Below, piece after piece: positions 40,127-49,859 of a stretch of 50,116 nucleotides of DNA. How positions within the stretch are numbered: position 1 is the first letter of the stretch; every line of letters begins with the position of its first letter. The DNA comes from a virus. The stretch lies in IMG/VR virus record IMGVR_UViG_3300021136_000014, positions 1-50,116 of that record; one strand, given 5' to 3'. The notes below the pieces were generated by a model. It was not told the DNA's origin. It was given only the letters and a program-made list of their open reading frames with translations, and searched no databases. The position numbers and the translations under genes are program-made.

Positions 40127-42604
40127 ATGGCAGACACTACTCCAAATGAACAATCAGGACAACCTGAATTTAATATTTCAGAAGCTAAAGTTCTTAAGAC
40201 TCTTCTTAAAGACATAGCTAAAGATGGGGGATATTATAAAGATAGTTTAAAAGAATCTGTAAAAGAGTTAGATAAAGTACTAAAAAACTATTCTAAAATA
40301 GGAGCAAAATTATCTGCTATTAATGAGTCAGCTATCAATATAAAAGATTTAGAAAAAGAGATCAAATCTACTACTGAGAAAAGATGGGAAAATGATAAAA
40401 AATTATTATCATTAAGCGATAATTTAAAAACCTCAGAAAAAAAACAAGCTGAATCTTATTTAAAAAACATATCTGATAGAGCAATTGCTGAAGCAGCTTT
40501 TAATCAAGCTAGAATTAAAGATGATTTTTCTTTAATGGAATCTTTAAATAAAGCTATAAATAGATATGATAAAGTTATTGCAAAAAAAGAGGACATGATG
40601 TCCATCGACCAATTAGAATATGCGCAAGCTAAAAAAACTCAAGAGACATATGATGAGACTCAAAAAAGATTATTGACTCAAAAAGTCATAGAAAAAGACA
40701 TAGCGAATCAAATTGGTCTTTCTGGTGGAGCTGTTATGAAATTAGCTAAGAATTTTGGTATTGGAGAACAGGCTGCAGAAGCTATGGTCAAAAAAGCCAG
40801 AGATCTAAATAAAGAAGGTAAAAAAATATCATTAGCTGATAAATTTAAAGTTCTTAAAGATGTAGGAAAAGATGCTATTAAAAAAACTTGGGAAGATCCT
40901 TTAGGAAGAGCAGCTATAGTTGCTGCAGGATTGGGTCTTGCTTTTAAAGGAATTGGAAAAGCTGGGAATCTTGTAGGTTCAACTATAGGAAATGCAGGAA
41001 AAGCTATGGGTGGATTAAACGAAAATTCTACAGGTGTAGTATCTAATTTGACAAGTGGATTTTCTGGAATGTTAAAATCTCTTCCTTTAGTAGGTGGATT
41101 AGTAGGAGGGATTGTAGATGGACTTTCTGGAGTTGCTGATTTATTATTGGGTGCAAATGATCAAATAATTAAGGCAGGAAGAAATTTAGGTCTAAGTAGG
41201 GGTGAGGCAGAAAAAATGGCCAATCACTTCCAAGACGTATCGTTTAGAAATAACGATATATACGTTACTTCTAAAAAATTAATGGACACTCAAGTTTCTT
41301 TGGGCGCTCAATTGGGAATTAACAATCAATTAACAGACGAACAACTATCAACTTTAACCAAATTAAAGGACATAGCAGGAATAGACGAACAAACTCAATT
41401 AAGCATAGCGGAGAGCTCTACTATTACGGGTAAAACTGCAAAAGAAACAACTCAAGCAGTTTTAGCACAAGTAGTTGGATTACAAAAAGCAACAGGGATA
41501 AGTTTAAATCAAAAACAAATTTTAAAAGAAGCCTCTTCGTTGGGCGGTTATTTAGGACTTTCTTTCGCTAAATACCCAGGTCAATTATCAAAAGCTTTAG
41601 TAACTGCAAAATCGTTTGGTTTAGAATTAAAACAATTGGATTCAATAGCCGATTCGTTCTTAGATTTTGAATCAAGTATTTCAAACGAGTTTGAAGCACA
41701 ATTATTGACAGGAAAGGACATTAATTTAACCAAAGCTAGGGAAGCATTTTTAAATAATGATTTGGCCACAGCTGCAGGAGAAATAAGTTCTCAAGTTGGT
41801 TCTTCTGCCGATTTCATGAAGATGAATAGAATCCAAGCAGAATCATTGGCAAAAGCCATGGGTATGTCAAGGGATCAATTAGGCGACATGCTTAAAAAAC
41901 AAGAAATATTAGCCAATATTGGTGCAAAAGAAACTGATAGTTCTGCGAAACAGTTCGAACTTGCAAAAAAGAAATACGCAACTCAAAAAGAATTTAATGC
42001 CGCTTTAGGAGATGAAGCTTTCCAAAATATGCAAAACGCTTCTACACAAGAAAAGATTGCTGCGTACATGGATAAATTAAAAACTTCCATCGTTGATTTT
42101 GTTGAAAGATCTGGTTTAATTGATAAAATAGAAAACTTTATAAATTATTTATCGAATCCTCAAAATATGCAAGGAGTTTTAAATACAATCAAAGGAGTTA
42201 TTGCTAGTGCAATAGAGTTCTTTGGTGGAGTAGCTTCTAATGTTGCTTCTTTAATAAGTCATATGCCATTTACTGATACTCAAAAATGGCAAAATATAGC
42301 AGATAAAATAGATCAAGGCACAAATATAGCAGCAGAATCAGTTAGAGGAGTTGGAGGAAATACTTCAATGGAAGGTGGTTCATCTATAACAGATAGAACC
42401 GCAAAAGCCATGGCCCTTTCTGGAATTTCATACATACCAAAAAATATTGCAAATGAAGGTAATTCTGTTGACAAAAGTATAAATTTTCAAATAATACAAA
42501 AACCTGGAAATAAACCAGGAGAAATGTTGTATAGAATAATTAATGAAGACGGAGGTGCAGTATTATATGATTGGCAATCTGGAGTTTACGGATTAACAAA
42601 ATAA
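40127..42604 (+). CDS. Tape-measure-like tail protein (T4 gp29 position)
   Basis: The 825-residue, mostly helical protein has long coiled-coil sections at about 20-245 (KEKDIANQ-type and KSTTEKRWENDKKLLSLSDN) and glycine-rich hydrophobic stretches at about 262-350 (AAIVAAGLGLAFKGIGKAG; LPLVGGLVGGIVDGLSGVA) like those that tape-measure proteins insert into the host membrane. A second helical region (about 360-700) and a short beta-like C-terminus follow. Size, composition and position after hub genes suggest it sets tail length and lines the tube; T4 gp29 has 590 residues. Homology to gp29 is not visible by eye. Confidence 0.75.
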   Translation: MADTTPNEQSGQPEFNISEAKVLKTLLKDIAKDGGYYKDSLKESVKELDKVLKNYSKIGAKLSAINESAINIKDLEKEIKSTTEKRWENDKKLLSLSDNLKTSEKKQAESYLKNISDRAIAEAAFNQARIKDDFSLMESLNKAINRYDKVIAKKEDMMSIDQLEYAQAKKTQETYDETQKRLLTQKVIEKDIANQIGLSGGAVMKLAKNFGIGEQAAEAMVKKARDLNKEGKKISLADKFKVLKDVGKDAIKKTWEDPLGRAAIVAAGLGLAFKGIGKAGNLVGSTIGNAGKAMGGLNENSTGVVSNLTSGFSGMLKSLPLVGGLVGGIVDGLSGVADLLLGANDQIIKAGRNLGLSRGEAEKMANHFQDVSFRNNDIYVTSKKLMDTQVSLGAQLGINNQLTDEQLSTLTKLKDIAGIDEQTQLSIAESSTITGKTAKETTQAVLAQVVGLQKATGISLNQKQILKEASSLGGYLGLSFAKYPGQLSKALVTAKSFGLELKQLDSIADSFLDFESSISNEFEAQLLTGKDINLTKAREAFLNNDLATAAGEISSQVGSSADFMKMNRIQAESLAKAMGMSRDQLGDMLKKQEILANIGAKETDSSAKQFELAKKKYATQKEFNAALGDEAFQNMQNASTQEKIAAYMDKLKTSIVDFVERSGLIDKIENFINYLSNPQNMQGVLNTIKGVIASAIEFFGGVASNVASLISHMPFTDTQKWQNIADKIDQGTNIAAESVRGVGGNTSMEGGSSITDRTAKAMALSGISYIPKNIANEGNSVDKSINFQIIQKPGNKPGEMLYRIINEDGGAVLYDWQSGVYGLTK

Positions 42605-42615
42605 AAAATTAAAAA

Positions 42616-44517
42616 ATGCCATTAGTAGATTTAAAAACATCTCTAAAAAGTTTAAAATTTGGAAAAGATAGACGAGGTGGCGGAAATTCTGCACAACCGT
42701 ATGAAAGATTCTCCATTCCAGATTTACTTGCTACACCACTAATAACAGATTTTTGGCAGAATAATGATACTAATATAGATTACCCACTTAGAGGAGGAGG
42801 ATTATATAATGGTCAATCTTATACATTAAGTGGACAAATAGACAAAGATAGAATCAGTAAATTTTTTAAAGATTCTCCTAGAGGCACTGCTTTTATACAA
42901 AAACAAATTGGATTACAAAAATCTAATCCAAAAATGGAAACTGGTACCGCCAACGTAACTCTTTCTAATATACAAACTTTATTAGGTAGTTTTGGCGCAA
43001 CATTTGGATTTCCTGCAGGATTGGGATCTACTTATGGTGCTGGAGGAAATAATCAAGTTTATAATGATGGAAGAAATACGCTAGCTCAAGTTTTATCTTC
43101 AGGAACTGGAGTTCACATTCCAAGAGCAGGAGCAACTCCAATAAATTTATCTGCTAAATATTATACAGATATAGTTGGAAGTCAGATATACACTACTGAT
43201 GACATAACAAAAGTTAATAGACTTCTTATTTTACAGAATTTAAAAGTTAGATCAAATTTAAAAGCAAATCAAGCTGTTAGATTAACAAATACTAATATGT
43301 TGGCTACAGTAACTAATTTTGGAATATCAACTAGAGCTAGTATATTATTTGATTATTTGGGTGGCCCCGGATCTACATATGGAGATGGATCTACTATTAT
43401 TAGAAGATCAACAAATAGCTCTGATGGATATGATTTAACTCAAAGAAGAGTTGATTTATTTCCTGGAGTATTTACTATGGCCTATGATAAAATAGCGAAT
43501 AATAAAGAATCTACAAAAAATCCTGGAGAAAGAACAGGATATTCTAGAAATAATAGATCTTCTCTTATACAAGATTTTAGACAAGAAATTCCTGGAGTTG
43601 ATTATTTAGCTTGGGATTCTACTAAAGGAGTTGATTATAGATTTTATGATAAAGGAACAGATAAATTAAATGCTCATTTAGCGTACGAATTAACATATAA
43701 TGATCCTTTTACTCAGAATAATAATGAAACTGATGATATGATTAAATTTGGTTTCGAATGTATGAGTAATGATCAATTTGGATTTTCAACGCCTTTAATA
43801 TTTAGAGCTTTTTTAAATAAAGGTATTAGCGATAGCAATACAGCTCAATTAAATCCCTTTAAATATATGGGTAGAGGAGAAACATTTTACACATATCAAG
43901 GATTTGAAAGATCAATTTCTTTTGGATTTAAAATAGTCGCGTTTTCAAAAGACGAATTATTTCCTTTATATAGCAAATTAAATTATTTAGTTTCTCAAGT
44001 TTATCCGGATTACTCTACAACTACCGGAGTCATGAGAGCTCCTTTAATTAAATTAACCATCGGTGATTATGTATATAGAATGCCAGGATTTTTATCATCA
44101 ATAAATTTAAATATTGATGTTAATGCTCCATGGGATTTAAACGAGGATGCAGATAGCGCTCAATTACCTAAAATTATAGATGTAGATATAGATTTTAAAC
44201 CAATATTTGATGAACTTCCTAGAAGATCTACTACGTTAGATGAATACGGAAATATCAATCAAGCAGTATTAGTAGGAGATCTTTCTTCAAAATCTAAAGT
44301 TATTCCTAGAAGTCAAGAAAATGTAATCAGCACTCGTACTCCGATAAGCGGAGTTCCTCCTGCTGCTAGAACTGATACTAATTTTAATCCCGATTCTAAA
44401 AATATTTTAATAAGAAGTCGTAATTTGGGTAATATTGTTAATACTACTTTAATTCCTCCAATTAAACCTGTAAATGTAACGCTTCCTTTTACTAATGCAA
44501 TAATTCCTAATAAGTAA
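42616..44517 (+). CDS. Baseplate structural protein with gp48/gp54-like C-terminus
   Basis: The 633-residue protein probably belongs to the baseplate-tube junction. The C-terminal part, APLIKLTIGDYVYRMPGFLS SINLNIDVNAPWDLN (about 475-510) and LPKIIDVDIDFKPIFDELPR, follows the pattern seen in the tube-initiator proteins gp48/gp54 and LysM-type hub proteins: a short GDY strand, a PWD motif, then an IDV-FKPI strand. The N-terminal two-thirds is Gly/Asn/Ser-rich and not recognised. It is preceded by the tape measure and followed by a LysM-like protein after 2 bases. Confidence 0.6.
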   Translation: MPLVDLKTSLKSLKFGKDRRGGGNSAQPYERFSIPDLLATPLITDFWQNNDTNIDYPLRGGGLYNGQSYTLSGQIDKDRISKFFKDSPRGTAFIQKQIGLQKSNPKMETGTANVTLSNIQTLLGSFGATFGFPAGLGSTYGAGGNNQVYNDGRNTLAQVLSSGTGVHIPRAGATPINLSAKYYTDIVGSQIYTTDDITKVNRLLILQNLKVRSNLKANQAVRLTNTNMLATVTNFGISTRASILFDYLGGPGSTYGDGSTIIRRSTNSSDGYDLTQRRVDLFPGVFTMAYDKIANNKESTKNPGERTGYSRNNRSSLIQDFRQEIPGVDYLAWDSTKGVDYRFYDKGTDKLNAHLAYELTYNDPFTQNNNETDDMIKFGFECMSNDQFGFSTPLIFRAFLNKGISDSNTAQLNPFKYMGRGETFYTYQGFERSISFGFKIVAFSKDELFPLYSKLNYLVSQVYPDYSTTTGVMRAPLIKLTIGDYVYRMPGFLSSINLNIDVNAPWDLNEDADSAQLPKIIDVDIDFKPIFDELPRRSTTLDEYGNINQAVLVGDLSSKSKVIPRSQENVISTRTPISGVPPAARTDTNFNPDSKNILIRSRNLGNIVNTTLIPPIKPVNVTLPFTNAIIPNK

Positions 44518-44519
44518 TT

Positions 44520-44828
44520 ATGTTTAATAGATATCAAAATACATACGCTACAAAATCTCAATCTACTGGAAGTTTATATTTTGTTAATACTATATATCCC
44601 GATATCCCAGTTTCAGATAACGATAATTATGTTATAACAGTAATGGGTGATAGATTAGATATACTTGCTCAAACATATTATCATGACTCTGATTTTTGGT
44701 GGATATTAGCGTCTGCGAATTCTTTAACTGGGGATTCTTTATATCCTCCAATAGGAACTCAATTAAGAATACCTACTGATATATTATCAATAGTGACTAG
44801 TTATAATCAAATAAATTCTGTAAGATAG
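44520..44828 (+). CDS. 53: LysM-like baseplate protein (T4 gp53-like)
   Basis: The 102-residue protein contains YVITVMGDRLDILAQTYYHD SDFWWILASANSL (about 37-69) followed by YPPIGTQLRIP, the LysM-like arrangement of T4 gp53 and related baseplate wedge proteins and of P2 gpX. It probably clamps baseplate subunits around the hub; peptidoglycan binding is also possible. It starts 2 bases after its upstream neighbour and ends 1 base before the next gene. It is shorter than T4 gp53 (196). Confidence 0.7.
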   Translation: MFNRYQNTYATKSQSTGSLYFVNTIYPDIPVSDNDNYVITVMGDRLDILAQTYYHDSDFWWILASANSLTGDSLYPPIGTQLRIPTDILSIVTSYNQINSVR

Positions 44829-44829
44829 A

Positions 44830-47800
44830 ATGGATAATAAAATATCTAATATAATAGGTGCTGCTCTACCTCAATGGTTAAAAAAACAATTGTGGACTAG
44901 ATACACAGAAAATTCATTGAAAAATAGATCTGATGCTAATTTAATATATCTAGCTAATAAAACAGCATGGATAAGAGTTGTATCTTCAGTTAATATAAAT
45001 GGAAGTATAATAGATTCATCTCAGAATAAAGATCTTTCTTTACTTGGAGATATTCAATATTTTAGAGATACTTTGGGACTTACTAATATAAAAGAACCAC
45101 AAGATTTAGCAAAACAATATATTTTATTTGGCGGAACATCTAAATATCTAGGAGCAAATAATCAAACTGCAAATTATCAATTAAGATCAGGAATAGATAA
45201 TGATGGTTCATATGCTATGTTGGGAGAAAATGAAGTTAGTCAATATGGATATCGTCCAATGCCTGGAATAACTGGTGCTCAGATAGAAACTCAAGGTAGA
45301 TTAGGATCAGTTAGAATGGCAACTATAAATTTTAAAGTGTGGGATAAAGTTCAATTAGATATTATAGACACGCTTTATTTTAAATTAGGATATACTATAT
45401 TAATAGAATGGGCAAACACTATTTATCCAGTGAAAGATGAAAAAAACGGAAACGTAGAATATAATTCATCAGAATTTTTTTCTATTGATCCATTTGCCTT
45501 TGGTGCTACTAAAGAATCTATAAATGCTCAGATAGGAATTAATATGAGGAAATCTGAAGGGAATTATGATGGTATGTTAGGAATGGTAACTAATTTTAAT
45601 TTTACTTTTAATCAAGAAGGCGGATATGATTGCTCGATTAAAGTTATAGGATTGGGAAGTTTAGCAGATACTATAAAAATTAATCATGCATCATCTTTAG
45701 AAGAAGTCGCTAAAGATCAAATTAAAAATTATGTAAATTTAATAGATAAACTAGATGCAGAAAAAGCTTATAAAGAAGCTAAAGAAAAACAAGATTTACA
45801 AAATAAAATAATTGAAATACAGAATAATCAAAAAGTAGAAGATTTAAAAAGTAAATCTCCTGATTATATATCTTTAATTAGTCAAAATGCGAGTGCATAT
45901 ACATATTATATAGATTCTTATGGATTTGCAAACAATAAATTTAATTATAATATAGCGCCTTTTTCAAATTATGGAGATGTATATACTGTAGAAAAATTAA
46001 AAGCTATAATTGCAACTAACGAAACTTATTTAAAGGGTACTTCTGTAAAATTAGACATAGCAAAAGCAAATTCAATCTTTGATGTAATAGTACCAGGCGC
46101 AACTATCGCTGATGCATTTTTTACATATGATAAATCCCCTAATCCAGTAAAAAATAAAAATTTTGGAGTTTATTCTTCTGGAAGTATAGAAGTAAATAAA
46201 ACTAGTGATAGTAGAGCATTTTCTAAAATTGAATATATTAGTAATAATATTACAAAAAAACAATTAGAGTTCGTAAATTTTTCAAAAAATCCAACATTCG
46301 CAATAACTTTTGTAATTGCAGGACCTATAGAAATTCAATCTTCTAATAATCAACCACTATTTCAAAAATATGTAGATGATAGAAAAAATTATACTAAGAT
46401 TAAAGATACTGAAACAGATCCTCTAAAACGCGGCGATCCTAAATCTTTTGTAAAATTTAAAGACGGAGATATAATAGCAAAAAAATTATATGATGATCCT
46501 GGAACTGTAGAATTTATAAATAAAAAATTTGATTCTGATTACAACAATGGAAGTTCTATTAAAGAAGTGATTTTTGAAGTAATTAATAATCCTAATACTG
46601 AATGGAAAATAAACAATGTTAGTATTTCTTATAATGATTCGCAATTACCAAATTTTAGTTTAAAAACAGATATAAAAATAGATGTTCCAGTATTTGCTTT
46701 AACAACAATATCAGCCACAAATCAATCGGGATACGCTAATGAATTAAAAGTAAATAAACAATCAACATTTATAACAGTATTTATTATTATTAATGATGTT
46801 GGATTAATAGCTGATATAATTTTTAATAGCGAAAAGCCTCAACAAAGTATAGATTTTGAAAAAGTTAAAATACAACAAGAAAATCAAAATCAGATTACTC
46901 ATACGGAAATAAAAATACAAATACCAGATGAAGCAACTAAAACGCAGCAAGTTGAATCAGCTTTAAAAAATCAATCTAATATAGAATTAGTTCTAAGAGC
47001 AATTGAAATGTATTCTCTTAGTAAAAATTTAGCGCAATCTAATCAATCCATTGATAATCCACAAATGTCAGCATTTAAATTAACTAGCGCTGATAATCTA
47101 CTGTTTTTAAAAAATATATTTTCTAATGGAATTTATAGAGAATTTTTTTATGATTTAATTTCTTCTAATGGTATTACAATAGATAATGCTTGGGGAAGTG
47201 GAGAAACATACATACAAAATTATAAAAAAAGTCCTGATAATGAAAAAATGCAAGTTCTTGCAAAATATGGATTTGCTAGTGCTATATTAGGAGGAAATGA
47301 ACAGGGCATAGCAGGAGGTACTGAAGGAGTGCCTAAAGTAGATTACGAAAAATTATTAGTTTCTTATGTTATTCCATATAATCTAAATGATTCTACCGCT
47401 GGAGATATAAGAATCGTGTATCCTACATATATACAACTAGGATTTTTACTTATGATAATAAATGATCTTTGTACTATTTATGAAGCTGGTGAAGATGGAA
47501 TATCTAAGCATCCAAAACCAATAGTTTATATAGATTATAATCCTGAAACTAATAGATGTTTGAGTCAACAAGCTCAATTTAGTACCAATCCATTTGATTT
47601 CATGATAAAAAATCAATGTCATGTTCAAAAATATGCAGAACTTTTTCCATCTTCTATCATAGATAAAAATAATAATCAAATAGCAAAATCAAGTGAAGCT
47701 AATTCTACTCCTACAGATTTATTTGATGTGTCTAAAGATGATTACTATTCAAGTCAAATGCCTAATTTTAGAGAAGATAACAATTATAGTGGAAAACACA

Positions 47801-49155
47801 TGAGAGTTTTAGTTAGTATAGAATATATTTTAAATATAATAAAAGAGTATACTAAAAATGATGGAACTAATAGCGTTTATTTAAAACCATTTCTAGAGAG
47901 ATTATGTAAAGATATGAATAATTATTTGGGAGCAATAAACGTGTTTAGGGTTGCTTATTATGATTCTTCTAATACGTTGTGTATAGTTGATGATCAGGTT
48001 CAACCTCTACCAAAAGGTCAAACGTCAGTAGATATAAGTAATAAAAATAATAACGGCCCTGATTCAGATGAATTACCTTTATATGGACTTACATCTATAG
48101 CAAGATCTATTAGTATTCAAACAGAAGTTAGTAGTAAATTAGGGAGTATGATCGCTATATCAGCTAATTCTAAAAGTGAAGATCAAGCTTCTATGGGTAA
48201 AAATGCAGGAAGTTTTGGATTTTATAATACTGCATATAAAGATAGATATATACCTACAAAAACTACTGCTACAGATAAAACACTAGATGATAAAAAAAAT
48301 AAAATTGATAATAAATTAGATTCTCTAATTTCAGCTGCGACTATGTTTAATAATACTATAAAAAGTATTTATGGAAGTAGAAATCCATCAAAAGATAACA
48401 TAACGCAAGCTACAAATTTTTATATTGATAGTATAAATAAAGTACAAAACAATAATCCAGCTACTAGAGCATCAGTAATGATTCCAGTATCTGTAACATT
48501 CACAACTGATGGAATTTCAGGATTTCATATGGGATCAGCATTTACCATTCCTGAAAAAATGTTACCATATACTTATTCTACTAGAAAAACTCCTGAAATG
48601 AGAGAGGGTAAAAAAGTGGGATTTGCATCTGTAGGCGTAAGTCATACTATTGCGAATAACACTTGGGAAACTTCTATAAAAGGACAAATGATATTTTTAA
48701 AAGATCCAAATGAATTTTCTGGAGAAGTATCTCAAATACAATATACTACAAAAAAACTTCCTTCTACAACCACGAATAATATAATACCAGATACATATGT
48801 ATCAGCTGGTAATAATGGTATTAGAGCATTAGCTACTGTATATGGATATCCTGGAGATACTACTGGTGATCCAAATTCTTTAAAAGCGATAGGAAATAGA
48901 AATAATAAACTTATAGAAGGATCCTCGGTAGCTTTAAAAGAATCAACAGCGAAATATTTAAATATACTTTTAGGAGGTAAAGTTAAAGTTACATTTAAAG
49001 ATAATACTACTGGTATATTTAGTTACGATGATACAATTCCTGAATATGATGCTGGAGTTAGAGTAGATTTTTATCAACCTAAGATAAAAGCAAATGGTAA
49101 TATACTTACTGGATTTAAATATAATGGAGATAGTATAATCGTAGAAAAAGTATAA
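44830..49155 (+). CDS. Very large baseplate-region structural protein
   Basis: The 1441-residue protein is the largest in the baseplate cluster. About 120-280 includes GYRPMPGITGAQIETQGRLG SVRMATINFKVWDKVQLDII and GYTILIEWANTIYPV. A coiled-coil linker lies at about 290-345 (LDAEKAYKEAKEKQDLQNKI). A long Asn/Lys/Ser-rich region covers about 380-700. A folded region at about 800-1110 has YVIPYNLNDSTAGDIRIVYP and MRVLVSIEYILNIIKEY. The end contains GVSHTIANNTWETSIKGQM, a pattern of hub (gp27/GpD) domains. Similar giant proteins occur in baseplates of marine myoviruses. It may fuse hub and wedge functions; this is inference. Confidence 0.7.
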   Translation: MDNKISNIIGAALPQWLKKQLWTRYTENSLKNRSDANLIYLANKTAWIRVVSSVNINGSIIDSSQNKDLSLLGDIQYFRDTLGLTNIKEPQDLAKQYILFGGTSKYLGANNQTANYQLRSGIDNDGSYAMLGENEVSQYGYRPMPGITGAQIETQGRLGSVRMATINFKVWDKVQLDIIDTLYFKLGYTILIEWANTIYPVKDEKNGNVEYNSSEFFSIDPFAFGATKESINAQIGINMRKSEGNYDGMLGMVTNFNFTFNQEGGYDCSIKVIGLGSLADTIKINHASSLEEVAKDQIKNYVNLIDKLDAEKAYKEAKEKQDLQNKIIEIQNNQKVEDLKSKSPDYISLISQNASAYTYYIDSYGFANNKFNYNIAPFSNYGDVYTVEKLKAIIATNETYLKGTSVKLDIAKANSIFDVIVPGATIADAFFTYDKSPNPVKNKNFGVYSSGSIEVNKTSDSRAFSKIEYISNNITKKQLEFVNFSKNPTFAITFVIAGPIEIQSSNNQPLFQKYVDDRKNYTKIKDTETDPLKRGDPKSFVKFKDGDIIAKKLYDDPGTVEFINKKFDSDYNNGSSIKEVIFEVINNPNTEWKINNVSISYNDSQLPNFSLKTDIKIDVPVFALTTISATNQSGYANELKVNKQSTFITVFIIINDVGLIADIIFNSEKPQQSIDFEKVKIQQENQNQITHTEIKIQIPDEATKTQQVESALKNQSNIELVLRAIEMYSLSKNLAQSNQSIDNPQMSAFKLTSADNLLFLKNIFSNGIYREFFYDLISSNGITIDNAWGSGETYIQNYKKSPDNEKMQVLAKYGFASAILGGNEQGIAGGTEGVPKVDYEKLLVSYVIPYNLNDSTAGDIRIVYPTYIQLGFLLMIINDLCTIYEAGEDGISKHPKPIVYIDYNPETNRCLSQQAQFSTNPFDFMIKNQCHVQKYAELFPSSIIDKNNNQIAKSSEANSTPTDLFDVSKDDYYSSQMPNFREDNNYSGKHMRVLVSIEYILNIIKEYTKNDGTNSVYLKPFLERLCKDMNNYLGAINVFRVAYYDSSNTLCIVDDQVQPLPKGQTSVDISNKNNNGPDSDELPLYGLTSIARSISIQTEVSSKLGSMIAISANSKSEDQASMGKNAGSFGFYNTAYKDRYIPTKTTATDKTLDDKKNKIDNKLDSLISAATMFNNTIKSIYGSRNPSKDNITQATNFYIDSINKVQNNNPATRASVMIPVSVTFTTDGISGFHMGSAFTIPEKMLPYTYSTRKTPEMREGKKVGFASVGVSHTIANNTWETSIKGQMIFLKDPNEFSGEVSQIQYTTKKLPSTTTNNIIPDTYVSAGNNGIRALATVYGYPGDTTGDPNSLKAIGNRNNKLIEGSSVALKESTAKYLNILLGGKVKVTFKDNTTGIFSYDDTIPEYDAGVRVDFYQPKIKANGNILTGFKYNGDSIIVEKV

Positions 49156-49158
49156 ATT

Positions 49159-49800
49159 ATGCCCATAAGATATTATCCTACATTTAGAGTTAAAACGAAT
49201 CAAATTACACGAGGTAAAGAATTTTCCATTAATGGAAAGCCTTATGTTGGGCTTTATTATTCTACTTACGATGGTAAATTTTTTACAGGACCTAATCCTA
49301 ATTTAGGACCTAATGAAGAGTTAAGTAAAATATCTTCTTATAATAATTCAAATCAAGGATTACAGATTTTACAAAATTCACAAGGAAGTACAAAATTTGT
49401 TACTGGATTATCGGCGATTACTGATAACGCAAATAATGTACAAAAAAACATTATTTCATTTTTTCCAAGACCAATTCAAAGCGATTATGATTTGGGTTAT
49501 ATAGATAGATTTTTTGTTAAGCAACAAAATAATAGCGGATATATAACAGAAATATCTAATTTGCAATACACAGAAATAGTTAATGGCGCAGTTGGATATA
49601 ATGTATCTTTATTACAAACTTTAAATATAAGATGGAAATTAACAGGACCATTAAATTCAAAGAGACTAAGTCAATATGATGTTAGAGCAGGTATAATAGA
49701 TACGAATAAAAGATTGGTAGAACAAGCTAATCCAAATTTTTTCGGTATAACAGAATTTATAGGTGGAAATTACTCTAAATTCGCTAAACCTACTGAATAG
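49159..49800 (+). CDS. Unassigned baseplate-cluster protein
   Basis: The 213-residue protein begins MPIRYYPTFRVKTNQITRGK EFSINGKPYVGLYYSTYDGK FFTGPNPNLGPNEEL, a conserved-looking beta-rich opening with many Tyr/Gly pairs. Its second half includes GYIDRFFVKQQNNSGYITEI and TLNIRWKLTGPLNSKR. No membrane segment or enzyme motif is seen. It lies 3 bases after the giant baseplate gene, so it is probably a virion component. It is the last gene before a palindrome and an apparent change of module. Confidence 0.65.
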   Translation: MPIRYYPTFRVKTNQITRGKEFSINGKPYVGLYYSTYDGKFFTGPNPNLGPNEELSKISSYNNSNQGLQILQNSQGSTKFVTGLSAITDNANNVQKNIISFFPRPIQSDYDLGYIDRFFVKQQNNSGYITEISNLQYTEIVNGAVGYNVSLLQTLNIRWKLTGPLNSKRLSQYDVRAGIIDTNKRLVEQANPNFFGITEFIGGNYSKFAKPTE

Positions 49801-49812
49801 ATATATTTCTAA

Positions 49813-49827
49813 CTATCATTATGATAG
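49813..49827. promoter_or_regulatory. Palindrome in the gap before the last gene
   Basis: CTATCAT (49813-49819), one base, ATGATAG (49821-49827) form a perfect 15-base palindrome in the 59-base gap. The loop is too short for a good hairpin and no T run follows, so a protein-binding operator is more likely than a terminator. Confidence 0.4.
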
Positions 49828-49859
49828 CTTATATTTGAATTCAATAAAGGTTATATGGC

